Shown: in pieces, positions 51,211 through 60,166 of the stretch | Numbering within the stretch: the first letter of the stretch is position 1 | Layout: each line of letters begins with the position of its first letter | NCBI GenBank assembly: GCA_020026335.1 | Contig: JAHHQO010000001.1 | Coordinates: 186,001-250,000, forward strand | Reading direction: 5' to 3' | DNA length: 64,000 bases | Source of the DNA: Alistipes sp. | GTDB taxonomy: Bacteria > Bacteroidota > Bacteroidia > Bacteroidales > Rikenellaceae | Translations under genes and position numbers: made by a program | Notes under the pieces: model-generated | Databases searched by the model: none | Seen by the model: the letters and a program-made list of their open reading frames with translations, nothing else | Told to the model about the DNA's origin: nothing

Positions 51211-52347
51211 ATGAAATATTACCTCATAGCCGGTGAACCGTCGGGCGACCTCCACGGTTCGAACCTTATGCGCAGCCTTCTGAAGGCCGACCCCGAGGCG
51301 CAGTTCCGCTTCTGGGGCGGTGACCAGATGGCGCAGGTCGGTGGGGAGCAAAATCTGGCGAAGCACTACCGCGAGACCTCGTTTTTCGGCATCGTGCAGG
51401 TGTTGAAGAACCTCGGCACGATTCGCCGTCAGATGAAGGAGTGTCAGGCCGATGTGGAGCGTTATGCCCCCGATGTGCTGATACTTATCGACTATCCGGG
51501 CTTCAACATGAAGATGGCGCGCTGGGCAAAGGAGCACGGCGTGCGCACGTTCTACTACATCGCCCCCAAGGTGTGGGCATGGCGCGAGTGGCGAGTGAAA
51601 TCCATTCGCAAGTATGTGGACGAGCTGTTCATCATCTTTCCCTTCGAGAAGGAGTACTTCTCCCAGAAGGGTCTGCGCCCCATTTTCTGCGGTAATCCTC
51701 TGGTCGATGCCCTCGACAAACGCCTGCCCGAGATGCCCTCGGGCGAGGAGTTCCGCCGTCGTCACGGTCTCGACGAGCGTCCGATTATCGCCCTGCTGGC
51801 AGGCAGCCGCAAGGGGGAGATTCAGGACAACCTGCCCCTCATGGCACTCCTCTCGAAGGAGTTTCCCTCGCATCAGTTTGTGGTGGCCGGCGTCAAGTGG
51901 CTCGACCGCAGCCTCTACGAAACCTATATGGCCGACAGTGACATCCGCTACGTGGCGGACGAGACCTACGAAACCCTCTCGGTGGCGGAAGCTGCCGTGG
52001 TGACTTCGGGTACTGCCACCCTCGAAACCGCCCTCATGGGCATTCCCGAAGTGGTGGTCTATCGCACACTGTGGTTCCAGGTCCTGTTGCAACCCTATGT
52101 GTTGAGTGTCGATTGGGTGTCGCTGGTCAATCTGAACCTGCGCCGTGAAGCCGTGGCGGAAATCATACAGTCCGATTTGGACATCACACGCGCCGAGAAG
52201 GAGCTGCGTGCCATTCTCCCCGGTGGAGAGAAGCGCGAGAAGATGCTCGCCGACTTTGCCGAGTTGAGAGCCATCATCGGCGATAAGGGCGCGAGTGACC
52301 GCTTTGCCGCCCGTATGGTCGAACTGTTGAAAAATGACAAACGATGA
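51211..52347 (+). CDS. lpxB: Lipid-A-disaccharide synthase
   Basis: A 378-residue GT19 glycosyltransferase with the N-terminal AGEPSGDLHGSNLM and the later VWAWREWRVKSIRKYVDELF, LLAGSRKGEIQDNLP and TSGTATLETALMGIPEVVVYR motifs. It joins the two acylated glucosamines of lipid A at the inner membrane. It shows that the organism makes lipid A by the standard route. Its stop overlaps the next start by 4 nt. Confidence 0.97.
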   Translation: MKYYLIAGEPSGDLHGSNLMRSLLKADPEAQFRFWGGDQMAQVGGEQNLAKHYRETSFFGIVQVLKNLGTIRRQMKECQADVERYAPDVLILIDYPGFNMKMARWAKEHGVRTFYYIAPKVWAWREWRVKSIRKYVDELFIIFPFEKEYFSQKGLRPIFCGNPLVDALDKRLPEMPSGEEFRRRHGLDERPIIALLAGSRKGEIQDNLPLMALLSKEFPSHQFVVAGVKWLDRSLYETYMADSDIRYVADETYETLSVAEAAVVTSGTATLETALMGIPEVVVYRTLWFQVLLQPYVLSVDWVSLVNLNLRREAVAEIIQSDLDITRAEKELRAILPGGEKREKMLADFAELRAIIGDKGASDRFAARMVELLKNDKR

Positions 52348-52961
52348 AGATTATCTGCATAGCACATAACTTTGCGGCTCACACTGCTGAGTCTTCTGCC
52401 ATCGCGGAGCACGAAAGCCCCGTGTGGTACACCAAACCCGATACAGCACTCCTGAGAAACAACGACCCCTTCTATATCCCCTCGTTTGACGGGGAATTTG
52501 TCCCCGAATTTCAGTTGGTGGTGAAAATCAACAAGGTGGGAAAATCCGTCTCGGAGAAGTTCGCTCCGCGCTACTACGACGAGGTGGGCGTGGGGGTCAA
52601 TTTCACTCCGCGCAACGCCCGTAAAGAGGCTGTGGGTGAGGGACTTCCCTGGGAGATGCACTCCGCTTTCGACCACTCGTCGGCGGTGAGTCTGAAGTTT
52701 CTGTCGCTCGCGGCACTCGACCGCAAAATCGGTGACGCGAAGGTGGAGATGCAACTCGGTGACGAACATTTCTGCGGCGATTATTCCCTCATGCGCTTCT
52801 CCGTGGACAGCATCATCGCCGAGCTGTCGCGCATGATGACCCTCAAGATTGGCGATTTGATTTACATGGGTGTCCCCTGTGACGTCCGCCCCGTCAGAGA
52901 GGGCGACAACATTCGCGTGTCGCTCTTTGGCGAGGAGTTGTTGAATTTTGACATTCGATAG
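52344..52961 (+). CDS. FAH-family protein with degenerate metal site
   Basis: A 205-residue protein with the fumarylacetoacetate hydrolase fold: MKIICIAHNFAAHTAES, VWYTKPDTALLRNND, and the C-terminal LKIGDLIYMGVPCDVRPVREGD. The usual E-x-E metal pair is E-F-Q (FVPEFQLVVKI), and the downstream Asp of the D-x-T-x-R-D region appears as Asn (GVNFTPRNAR). The metal site therefore lacks two of its three typical carboxylates. Whether it is still an enzyme is open. It lies 3 nt before maf. Confidence 0.8.
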   Translation: MKIICIAHNFAAHTAESSAIAEHESPVWYTKPDTALLRNNDPFYIPSFDGEFVPEFQLVVKINKVGKSVSEKFAPRYYDEVGVGVNFTPRNARKEAVGEGLPWEMHSAFDHSSAVSLKFLSLAALDRKIGDAKVEMQLGDEHFCGDYSLMRFSVDSIIAELSRMMTLKIGDLIYMGVPCDVRPVREGDNIRVSLFGEELLNFDIR

Positions 52962-52964
52962 GCC

Positions 52965-53561
52965 ATGCTTCTCCACGAAAAACTCTCTACACGCCATCTC
53001 ATACTGGCTTCGCAGTCGCCCCGTCGTCGCGAGTTGCTCGCAGGGGCAGGTATCGAATTTGAATTGGCCGCCCGCTACGAGTGCGAGGAGGTCTATCCCC
53101 CGACGCTCCCTGCCGAGGAGGTGCCCGCCTACCTCTCGCAGCTCAAGAGTCGCAGCTACCCCTTCCCCCTTGAGGATAAGGATATTCTGCTGACCGCCGA
53201 CACGGTGGTCGTGGCGGCAGACCGTGTGCTGGGCAAGCCCCACGATAGGGACGAGGCGCACGCCATGCTCCGCCTTCTGTCGGGAGCCACCCACACCGTG
53301 GTGTCGGGCATCACCCTGCGCAGCCGCTCCCACACGGTGACCTTTTCCTGCTCCTCGGAGGTGGTCTTTCGCACCCTCACCGATGAGGAAATCGACTACT
53401 ACATCGACCACTACCGCCCCTTCGACAAGGCCGGCTCCTACGGCATACAGGAGTGGATTGGCTATGTGGCCATCGAGGGCATCAGCGGCTCGTTCTACAA
53501 TGTGATGGGTCTCCCGATTCAGAAACTCTACACCGAACTGGATAAATTTTTGTCATTATAA
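52965..53561 (+). CDS. maf: Maf-family nucleoside triphosphate pyrophosphatase
   Basis: A 198-residue protein with SPRRRELLAGAGIEF (S-x-R-R-x-E-L-L, residues 18-30), TADTVVVAADRVLGKPHDRDEAHAML and YRPFDKAGSYGIQEW. Maf proteins hydrolyse non-canonical or modified nucleotides such as dTTP/UTP analogues and can affect septation. It is cotranscribed with its neighbours. Confidence 0.94.
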   Translation: MLLHEKLSTRHLILASQSPRRRELLAGAGIEFELAARYECEEVYPPTLPAEEVPAYLSQLKSRSYPFPLEDKDILLTADTVVVAADRVLGKPHDRDEAHAMLRLLSGATHTVVSGITLRSRSHTVTFSCSSEVVFRTLTDEEIDYYIDHYRPFDKAGSYGIQEWIGYVAIEGISGSFYNVMGLPIQKLYTELDKFLSL

Positions 53562-53573
53562 TCGTTCAAAAGT

Positions 53574-55565
53574 ATGAAAAACAAACTGTTGACACTGCTT
53601 TTTGTGCTCCTCGCCCTGCCTGCGCTGGCTGACGAGGGTATGTGGTTGCCGAGTCTGATTTCGGGTCGTATCGGCGACATGAGGGCCAAGGGTTTCCGAC
53701 TCACGGCCGAGGACATCTACTCCATCAACAACGATGCTTCGATGAAGAATGCCGTGGTGCTGTTCGACAACGGCTGCACTGCCGAGCTGGTGTCGTCGGA
53801 GGGTCTGTTGCTCACCAACCACCACTGCGGTTATGATGCCATACAGTCGCACTCGACCGTGGCGCACGACTATCTGACCCACGGTTTCTGGGCGCGTTCG
53901 CGTGCCGAGGAGCTGCCCAACAAGGGTCTCGATGTGAAGTTCCTCGTCCGCATGGAGGAGGTCACCGACCGTGTTGCAGGCGGTGAAACCCGTGAGGCCA
54001 TCATCGAGAAGGCCGAAAAGGAGGGTGTGAACTACAAGGCGTGCATCGAACAGATGTACTACGGCAATCAGCTCTTCCTGTTCATCTACGAGCAGTTCGA
54101 CGACGTGCGTCTGGTGGCTGCTCCCCCCTCGTCCATCGGTAAGTTCGGTGGCGACACCGACAACTGGATTTGGCCGCGCCACACGGGCGATTTCTCGGTC
54201 TTCCGCATCTATGCCGACAAGAACAACCGTCCGGCAGCCTACTCCAAGGACAATGTGCCTTACCGTCCGAAGCGTCACTTCGCCATCTCGACCAAGGGCG
54301 TGAAGGAGGGCGACTTCACGATGATTTACGGCTTCCCCGGCAACACACAGGAGTACATCACCTCCGATGTGGTGGAGTACATCGTCAATATCTCCGACCC
54401 CCAGAAGATTGACATTCGTACGGGTCGTTTGGACATCATCGCCAAGGGTCAGGCATCGGATGCCGCCCTGCGTATCCACTACGCCGCCAAGCATGCCGGT
54501 ATCGCCAATGCGTGGAAGAAGTGGCAGGGCGAGGTGCTGGGCTTGAAGCGCAACCACATTGTCGATAAGAAACGCCGCTATGAGGCCGATTTCCAGCAGT
54601 GGGCGGAGACGCGTCCCGAATACAACACCGTTCTGCGCGAGCTGCACGAGGAGTACGAGCAGGTCAAAGAACCCTATCTCGCCCGCGAGATGATGTTCGA
54701 AACCCTCTACTCGCTGCCCAAGAACTACACCGCCGAGGAGCGCGAGGAGGAGGTTTTCGCCAAGCGTCAGGCTACCGAGGAGGCACTCTTTGTCTATCTG
54801 TTCAACGAATACGACAAGCGTTGCCCCGAGTCGTTCAAGGTCTCGGAGTTGGTCGAGGGCGTGAAGACCTACGGTTCGGTGGAGGCCTACGCCAAGGCGA
54901 TGTTCGCCGCCGTGTGGAAGGGCGAGCCGGGTGAGGGTCTCGAGGAGTACCACACCCTCAAGGAGAGCATCGTGCGTATGCAGAAATATATTCAGGACCG
55001 TCTGGAGACCAAGAACCTGCGCAATATGTCGAGCAAGCGCATGAATGAACTTTATACCGTTTATATCCGCGGTCTGAGAGAGTGGGACACAGAGCGTGCC
55101 TTCTTCCCCGATGCCAACCTCACCCTGCGTGTGGCTTACGGTTCGATTATGGGCTACGAGTATGCCGACGGCGAGTACCACAAGCCGCTGACCACCCTCG
55201 ACGGTATCATCGCCAAGGACAATCCCGAAATCTACGACTACGACATTCCCGAGTCGCTGCGCGAAATCTACCGCACGAAGGACTACGGACGTTGGGGTGC
55301 CGAAATCAACGGTCACTACACCGTGCCTGTCTGCTTCCTGGCGACCAACCAGACCACGGGCGGTAATTCCGGCTCGCCGATTATCAACGGCGACGGCGAG
55401 TTGGTGGGTATCAACTTCGACCGCACATGGCTCTCCACGATGAGCGACATTGCGTTCGACCCCTCGATTTGCCGCAACATCTCGGTGGATATCCGCTATG
55501 TGTTGATGGTCATCGAGAAGGTCGGAAAGGCGGGTTATCTGCTCGATGAGATGACGCTGCACTAA
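53574..55565 (+). CDS. S46-family dipeptidyl-peptidase, DPP11-like
   Basis: A 663-residue exported protease with signal peptide MKNKLLTLLFVLLALPALA. The catalytic triad regions are LLTNHHCGYD (His), and TTGGNSGSPIINGDGELVG (Ser599 by this count). Arg617 follows Ser599 by 18 residues, the same distance as the Arg that gives DPP11 its preference for Asp/Glu at P1 (DPP7 has Gly there). The mature protein is about 640 residues, similar to DPP11 and DPP7. It would release acidic dipeptides in the periplasm. It ends the operon. Confidence 0.92.
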   Translation: MKNKLLTLLFVLLALPALADEGMWLPSLISGRIGDMRAKGFRLTAEDIYSINNDASMKNAVVLFDNGCTAELVSSEGLLLTNHHCGYDAIQSHSTVAHDYLTHGFWARSRAEELPNKGLDVKFLVRMEEVTDRVAGGETREAIIEKAEKEGVNYKACIEQMYYGNQLFLFIYEQFDDVRLVAAPPSSIGKFGGDTDNWIWPRHTGDFSVFRIYADKNNRPAAYSKDNVPYRPKRHFAISTKGVKEGDFTMIYGFPGNTQEYITSDVVEYIVNISDPQKIDIRTGRLDIIAKGQASDAALRIHYAAKHAGIANAWKKWQGEVLGLKRNHIVDKKRRYEADFQQWAETRPEYNTVLRELHEEYEQVKEPYLAREMMFETLYSLPKNYTAEEREEEVFAKRQATEEALFVYLFNEYDKRCPESFKVSELVEGVKTYGSVEAYAKAMFAAVWKGEPGEGLEEYHTLKESIVRMQKYIQDRLETKNLRNMSSKRMNELYTVYIRGLREWDTERAFFPDANLTLRVAYGSIMGYEYADGEYHKPLTTLDGIIAKDNPEIYDYDIPESLREIYRTKDYGRWGAEINGHYTVPVCFLATNQTTGGNSGSPIINGDGELVGINFDRTWLSTMSDIAFDPSICRNISVDIRYVLMVIEKVGKAGYLLDEMTLH

Positions 55566-55590
55566 TCGTTGCGTCACCGAATAGTGATTT

Positions 55591-55627
55591 GCCGACCGAT
55601 GGGCGAGAGCTTGTCGGTCGGCTTTTT
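55591..55627 (+). terminator. Terminator of the MBL-dpp operon
   Basis: GCCGACCGA and TCGGTCGGC form a perfect 9-bp stem with a 14-nt loop, followed by TTTTT. Confidence 0.85.
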
Positions 55628-55698
55628 GCTTTTAATATAAGTGTGGAGGGAGTGAAACTAAAAAAATGACAAAAAATATTAAATATTTTGCCGAAAGA

Positions 55699-55730
55699 TT
55701 TGGTGGAAAAGAAAAAAGCCCTTATATTTG
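55699..55730 (+). promoter_or_regulatory. Complete promoter of tRNA-Leu
   Basis: TTTG (55699-55702), a 20-nt spacer and TATATTTG (55723-55730) form a consensus Bacteroidetes promoter about 31 nt before the mature tRNA. Confidence 0.8.
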
Positions 55731-55761
55731 CAACACGAAATCCGATAGATGATTTCTGAAT

Positions 55762-55848
55762 GCCCAGGTGGTGAAATTGGTATACACGCTACTTTGAGGT
55801 GGTAGTGGCTTCACGGCTGTGCAAGTTCGAGTCTTGTCCTGGGCACCA
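55762..55848 (+). tRNA. tRNA-Leu (GAG)
   Basis: The 87-nt class II tRNA has acceptor arms GCCCAGG and CCTGGGC, a D-arm with AAATTGGTA, an anticodon stem CTACT/GGTAG with loop TTGAGGT (anticodon GAG, positions 3-5 of the loop), a long variable arm, and a T-arm with GTTCGAGTC. CCA is encoded. Confidence 0.95.
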
Positions 55849-55887
55849 AAAACCGACTTAGTGAATATCTGAGTCGGTTTTTTTGTT
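55848..55887 (+). terminator. Terminator of tRNA-Leu
   Basis: AAAAACCGACT and AGTCGGTTTTT pair around a short loop directly after the CCA, followed by T residues. Confidence 0.85.
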
Positions 55888-55896
55888 TTTTATGCT

Positions 55897-55904
55897 TATC
55901 TTTG
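55897..55904 (+). promoter_or_regulatory. -7 promoter element for the small GNAT-like gene
   Basis: TATCTTTG lies 45 nt before the ATG at 55950. It overlaps an in-frame upstream codon, which argues for the later start. Confidence 0.5.
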
Positions 55905-55949
55905 AAAAGGATTTTTGTACCGATTTATCAACTAACATCCTTTTCAACC

Positions 55950-56246
55950 ATGGAACAAACCCCTACGATTATCCACCGTGCCGACATCGGCCGCTATGAG
56001 TGGAATTTGGGTGACGCAGTGGCGTACATCGAATATCACACCGAGGGCAACACCCTCACCATTCTGCGCACCTTTGTGCCCGAAAGCCACGCCGGACAGG
56101 GCATTGCCGGCCGTCTGACGGAGGCTGTCCTCCGTGAAATCACCGCCCACGGCCATCACATCGACCCCCAATGCAGTTTCACCGCCCGATGGGTGGAGCG
56201 TCACCCCGAGTGGCAGGAGTGGGTCGCAACTCCCGAAAACAAATAA
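55950..56246 (+). CDS. Small GNAT-like (YjdJ-type) acetyltransferase
   Basis: A 98-residue protein starting MEQTPTIIHRADIGRYEWNL. It matches the short GNAT-like family with EYHTEGNTLTILRTFVPESH, the acyl-CoA loop HAGQGIAGRLTEAVL and a late CSFTARWVERHPEW, which ends shortly after. Such proteins are about 90-100 residues, so it is full length. The substrate is unknown. It starts about 100 nt after tRNA-Leu and is followed by GH110. Confidence 0.85.
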   Translation: MEQTPTIIHRADIGRYEWNLGDAVAYIEYHTEGNTLTILRTFVPESHAGQGIAGRLTEAVLREITAHGHHIDPQCSFTARWVERHPEWQEWVATPENK

Positions 56247-56260
56247 CAAAAACAGATACT

Positions 56261-58045
56261 ATGAAATTCCAAAAACTACTGGCTGCGTGTCTCGTGCTGC
56301 TCTTTGCGGTGACGGGAGCGTCGGCACAGCGTGTCTATGAGACCTCGAAATACGGCATACGCCCCAACACGGGACGCAATGTCTCCTCGGCGGTGAACCG
56401 CCTGCTGGAGAGAATCCGCCGCGAATGTCGCGAAGGCGAGGAGGTGGTGCTGCGCTTCGAAAACGGTCGCTATGACTTCCACGAGAAGGGCGCAGCCGAA
56501 AGAATCTACTACATCTCCAACCACGATCAGGTGAACCCCAAGAAGGTGGGGCTCGACCTCTCCCACCTCGATAACTTCACCCTCGACGGTGGAGGTGCCG
56601 ACTTCATCTTCCACGGTCGTATGCTCCCCGTGGCGGTGACCCACGCCGAGAATTGCACACTCAAGAACTTCAGCGTGGATTTCGCCGTGCCCCACATCAC
56701 GCAGGTGACCGTGGTGGAGAACGACCCCCAACGGGGCATTACCTTCGAGCCTGCTCCGTGGGTGAATTACCGCATTCTGGAGGACGGCCGTTTCGAATCT
56801 TATGGCGAGGGCTGGACGCTCCACCCCGAGTGGGGCATTGCCTTCGAGAGGGAGAGCCGCCACCTGGTCTACAATTCGAGTGACGTCTACTGCGCCACAC
56901 GCAAGGTCGAGGAGGTGGCACCGCGCCGTCTCCATGCCCCCGAGTGGCGGGACGAACGCATGAAGCCCGGCACGGTGATTGCCCTGCGCGAGTGGGAGCG
57001 TCCTGCACCGGGTATCTTCCTGTCGCACAACCTCAATACCTCCATTTCGGGCGTCAGAGTCCACTATGCCGAGGGTATGGGACTGCTGGCACAGCTCTGC
57101 GAGAACATTACACTCGATAAATTCGGAGTCTGCCTGCGTGACATTGACGACCCCCGTTACTTCACCACACAGGCCGATGCCACCCATTTTTCGAGCTGTA
57201 AGGGTAAAATCATCTCCACCAACGGACTCTATGAGGGCATGATGGACGATGCCATCAATGTCCACGGCACCTATCTCAAGGTGGTGAAGCGTCTCGACGA
57301 GCGCACGCTGGTGGGTCGCTATATGCACGACCAGTCGTGGGGCTTCGAGTGGGGCAGAACGGGCGACAGCGTGCAGTTCGTCCGCTCGAACACCATGGAG
57401 CTGATGGGCGAGAAGAACCGCATCGCCGATATTCGTCCCTACGACACCGAGATTTGCGAGGGCGCACGCGAATTTGTCATCACCTTCGAGCGAGAGCTCG
57501 ACCCCGAAATTTCGGAGCTGAAGACCTGCGGCATCGAGAACCTCACATGGACACCCGAAGTCTATTTCGCCCACAACACCATTCGCAACAACCGTGCGCG
57601 CGGCTCGCTCTTCTCGACACCGTGCCGAACCGTGGTGGAGCACAACCTCTTCGACCACACTTCGGGCACGGCGATTTTGCTGTGTGGCGACTGCAACGGC
57701 TGGTTCGAGACGGGTGCGTGCCGTGAGGTGGTGATTCGTCACAACCGCTTTGTCAATGCCCTCACCTGTCTGTTCCAGTTCACCAATGCCGTGATTTCGA
57801 TTTATCCCGAAATTCCGAATCTGGAGGAGCAGCGACTCTACTTCCATGGCGGTAGCGAGGGGGCGATACTCATCGAGGACAACGAGTTTGAGACCTTCGA
57901 TGCCCCGATACTCTATGCCAAATCGGTGGACGGACTCATCTTCCGCCGCAATATCATTCGCGAGAATAGCGATTACAAGCCATTTCACCCCATTCGGAGC
58001 CGTTTCAAGTTGGAACGTGTCACCCGTGTGGAGATTGACCAATAA
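56261..58045 (+). CDS. GH110 alpha-galactosidase (secreted)
   Basis: A 594-residue exported enzyme with signal peptide MKFQKLLAACLVLLFAVTGA and a right-handed parallel beta-helix. Family GH110 motifs include ISNHDQVNPKKVGLDLS, LDGGGADFIFHGRMLPVAV and GMMDDAINVHGTYLKVV, whose adjacent Asp residues fit the acidic pair needed in GH110 enzymes. GH110 removes terminal alpha-1,3-linked galactose, for instance from blood group B antigen. That suggests host mucin or glycoprotein use. The frame also runs to 56171, inside the previous gene, so 56261 is chosen. It starts 14 nt after the GNAT-like gene. Confidence 0.9.
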   Translation: MKFQKLLAACLVLLFAVTGASAQRVYETSKYGIRPNTGRNVSSAVNRLLERIRRECREGEEVVLRFENGRYDFHEKGAAERIYYISNHDQVNPKKVGLDLSHLDNFTLDGGGADFIFHGRMLPVAVTHAENCTLKNFSVDFAVPHITQVTVVENDPQRGITFEPAPWVNYRILEDGRFESYGEGWTLHPEWGIAFERESRHLVYNSSDVYCATRKVEEVAPRRLHAPEWRDERMKPGTVIALREWERPAPGIFLSHNLNTSISGVRVHYAEGMGLLAQLCENITLDKFGVCLRDIDDPRYFTTQADATHFSSCKGKIISTNGLYEGMMDDAINVHGTYLKVVKRLDERTLVGRYMHDQSWGFEWGRTGDSVQFVRSNTMELMGEKNRIADIRPYDTEICEGAREFVITFERELDPEISELKTCGIENLTWTPEVYFAHNTIRNNRARGSLFSTPCRTVVEHNLFDHTSGTAILLCGDCNGWFETGACREVVIRHNRFVNALTCLFQFTNAVISIYPEIPNLEEQRLYFHGGSEGAILIEDNEFETFDAPILYAKSVDGLIFRRNIIRENSDYKPFHPIRSRFKLERVTRVEIDQ

Positions 58046-58104
58046 AGGCGGTAAAAACGCTGTTTTGAGCGGGCAGCGTGGAATGACCGTCTGCCATCGA
58101 CGGA

Positions 58105-58138
58105 GACCGAATCTCTTTTGGGGGTTCGGTCTTTTTTT
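58105..58138 (+). terminator. Terminator of the GH110 gene
   Basis: GACCGAA and TTCGGTC form a 7-bp stem with a 13-nt loop, followed by TTTTTTT. Confidence 0.75.
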
Positions 58139-58851
58139 GCGCGGAGGGGGTGGGGGCGGTCTTCCTTTTGCCCGTCTGTTTTCTATACCCCTCCCAATAG
58201 AAAACAGCCTGCCCCTCCCAAAAATTGAATGCGCTCCGTTCTCTTTCTCGATGATTGCTCCAGCCCAAGACGCACCGCCTGAGGTCGTCTATCTTTTACT
58301 CCTCTCCACCGAAGTTCGCACACCTGCCACCGTCCTCCTTTTTCCTCCACTCCATGCCAAAGTCACTGCCCTTTCTCGCTACCTTACCACCCATGGCAAA
58401 TCGCCGCCACTCTCTTTTTCCCCTTGATGCCAAGCCGCCGCCACCGCCGTCCGTTTTTCGTTCCACCCCCAAAGATGTTCCCGGGCATTTCTTTCTTAAC
58501 TGCGCTCCTCGCAATTGACCTCCTCCTCCGCTCTGAAATCGGTCGCGCGAGAGCCGTTCGCCCCTACCGATACCCCGTTGAAAATCAAACTTTTCGAGGG
58601 CAAAACAGGGGTGTGGGAGCGTATCTTCGGAGGGTGTTAGTTTATTAACATTTTTTATTAAGAAAACTTACTATGTCAATAACTGTGCAAAAATCGACCT
58701 TGCTATATCGTACTTTGCAGAATATCAGTGTGTTAAAAACTGTTGATAATGTTCATTTCTATTGACAATTTGTGCATTTTACGCCCGCGCAACCCCCTGA
58801 AAATCCACAATTGTTTCTCGGTGGTGGGGGAGTGCGCCCTCTCCCCACGGC

Positions 58852-58888
58852 ACAAAAAAACAGGGAGACCTTTTCGGGTCCCCCTGTC
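58852..58888 (-). terminator. Terminator of the topA-C1B operon
   Basis: On the minus strand ACAGGGGGACC and GGTCTCCCTGT pair (one mismatch) around cgaaaa, followed by TTTTTTG. Confidence 0.78.
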
Positions 58889-58945
58889 GGGAACGACACC
58901 CCACATCGGATGTCGTTATGGATAATGTGTATTTGCCTTCGCGGA

Positions 58946-60157
58946 TTAGAAACCTAACTTCTCGCGGATGTCCTCGGGAAGAGCGTTCTTGTTGACCATG
59001 AACGAAGTGGTCTTGTACATCACAAATGCACGTGAGAAGTACCAGTGACCCTCGTAAGGACCTACCTTGTTCCACGAGTTCAGCACCTTGTAGTACTGGT
59101 TGCCGGCCTGGTCGTGTGCCTTGCCGATGATAACCATACCGTGGTCATCGGTAGTCTCGAAGTTGTCGAATGCCTCCTGACGCATCTCCTGTGTGATGGT
59201 GCGCTCCTTGCCGGGCTTGTCGAACTTGTAGAGTGCCTCCTGCTTCTCGCGGTCGGTCAGCTTGCCCCACTTCTCGGCCTCGGTGCCGCTCATGCTCTCG
59301 AGGTCAGCCTCGGGAACGATACCGATGCACTTGGTGCGGCTGAAGCCCTTCTCGCTCACGTCGGTACCCCATGCTACGGTGTAACCGTTGTCGATGGCGC
59401 TGTCGATAACACGCATCATGTCCTCCATGGGCAGGTTGTAGACCTTACCCCACATCCAGTTGTCGGGAATCTCGATAACGAAGTCGGTGTAGAAGGGGTG
59501 ATGAGTGAACGAAGTCATATCGTGGTAGTCATCCATCTTGATGGGCAGTGCATCGCGGAACGAAGCGGGAGTGTACTCCTTACCCTCATAGGTGAACTTC
59601 TCGGGCATCTCACCGAAATACTCGTCGAGGATAGCGTTGAAAGCACGCTTCCAAGCGGTCGAGAGAGGCATGTTGGTCTTCTCGTTGGCCTTGAGAATGG
59701 TGTCGAGGAAGTTCTTCAACACCTCCGACAACTCGTGGAAGTCGGGCTTCTCGGTACCGTAGTTGAGACCCTTATAGACCTCGAAAGGCACGATACCGTG
59801 CTTCTTAATCATTTCGGTAACATCGTGTGCCGCGCCACCCTCTGCGAAGTTGATGGTGCCGTGCATACGTATATATTTCTCGGCTTTCTCCATCATGGTG
59901 TGACGGGTCACCCACATCTCCGAGAGATGGATGGGCTGGCCACCGGCACGCATAATCTCGCTCTCAAGGAACGACAAGGTGGAGAAGCACCAGCAGGTAC
60001 CGCTGCGGCTCTGGTCCTTTACGGGAGTGATGTCAACGACTTTCTCGTCGGTGAAGATGTAGCCTTCGGCTTTCTTCTCGGTCTTGGGCGTCTTGGCTGC
60101 TGCCGACAACGACAACAACACCGCCAGGGATAGAAGTAATAAGTTCTTCATAATCAT
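58946..60157 (-). CDS. C1B (bleomycin hydrolase-like) cysteine peptidase, secreted
   Basis: A 403-residue exported peptidase: signal peptide about 1-21, with the Gln and catalytic Cys in PVKDQSRSGTCWCFSTLSF, the His in TDDHGMVIIGKA and the Asn in YKVLNSWNKVGP, which together are the C1B set. Members cleave peptides from the amino end. A signal peptide is typical of Bacteroidetes versions. Starts at 60157 and 60151 are both possible. It lies 9 nt after topA. Confidence 0.92.
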   Translation of the reverse strand: MIMKNLLLLSLAVLLSLSAAAKTPKTEKKAEGYIFTDEKVVDITPVKDQSRSGTCWCFSTLSFLESEIMRAGGQPIHLSEMWVTRHTMMEKAEKYIRMHGTINFAEGGAAHDVTEMIKKHGIVPFEVYKGLNYGTEKPDFHELSEVLKNFLDTILKANEKTNMPLSTAWKRAFNAILDEYFGEMPEKFTYEGKEYTPASFRDALPIKMDDYHDMTSFTHHPFYTDFVIEIPDNWMWGKVYNLPMEDMMRVIDSAIDNGYTVAWGTDVSEKGFSRTKCIGIVPEADLESMSGTEAEKWGKLTDREKQEALYKFDKPGKERTITQEMRQEAFDNFETTDDHGMVIIGKAHDQAGNQYYKVLNSWNKVGPYEGHWYFSRAFVMYKTTSFMVNKNALPEDIREKLGF

Positions 60158-60166
60158 TGAGTTATT

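Larger units (their letters stand above)
58046..58945. other. 900-nt convergent intergenic region
   Basis: No gene is seen. It holds the GH110 terminator (58105-58138), a pyrimidine-rich stretch (about 58140-58510), an AT-rich segment (about 58638-58780) with DnaA-box-like 9-mers such as TGTTGATAA (58741-58749) and the 12-mer ATGTCAATAACT (58673-58684), and the C1B terminator. Confidence 0.5.

Noticed and set aside
58046..58640. Short open frames in the convergent gap
   Set aside because: All have skewed pyrimidine-driven composition and no start signal or family motif.
58640..58790. Replication origin at 58.7 kb
   Set aside because: Flanking genes converge on the site rather than diverging, and no exact DnaA box is present. 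It is kept only as a shared-element finding.
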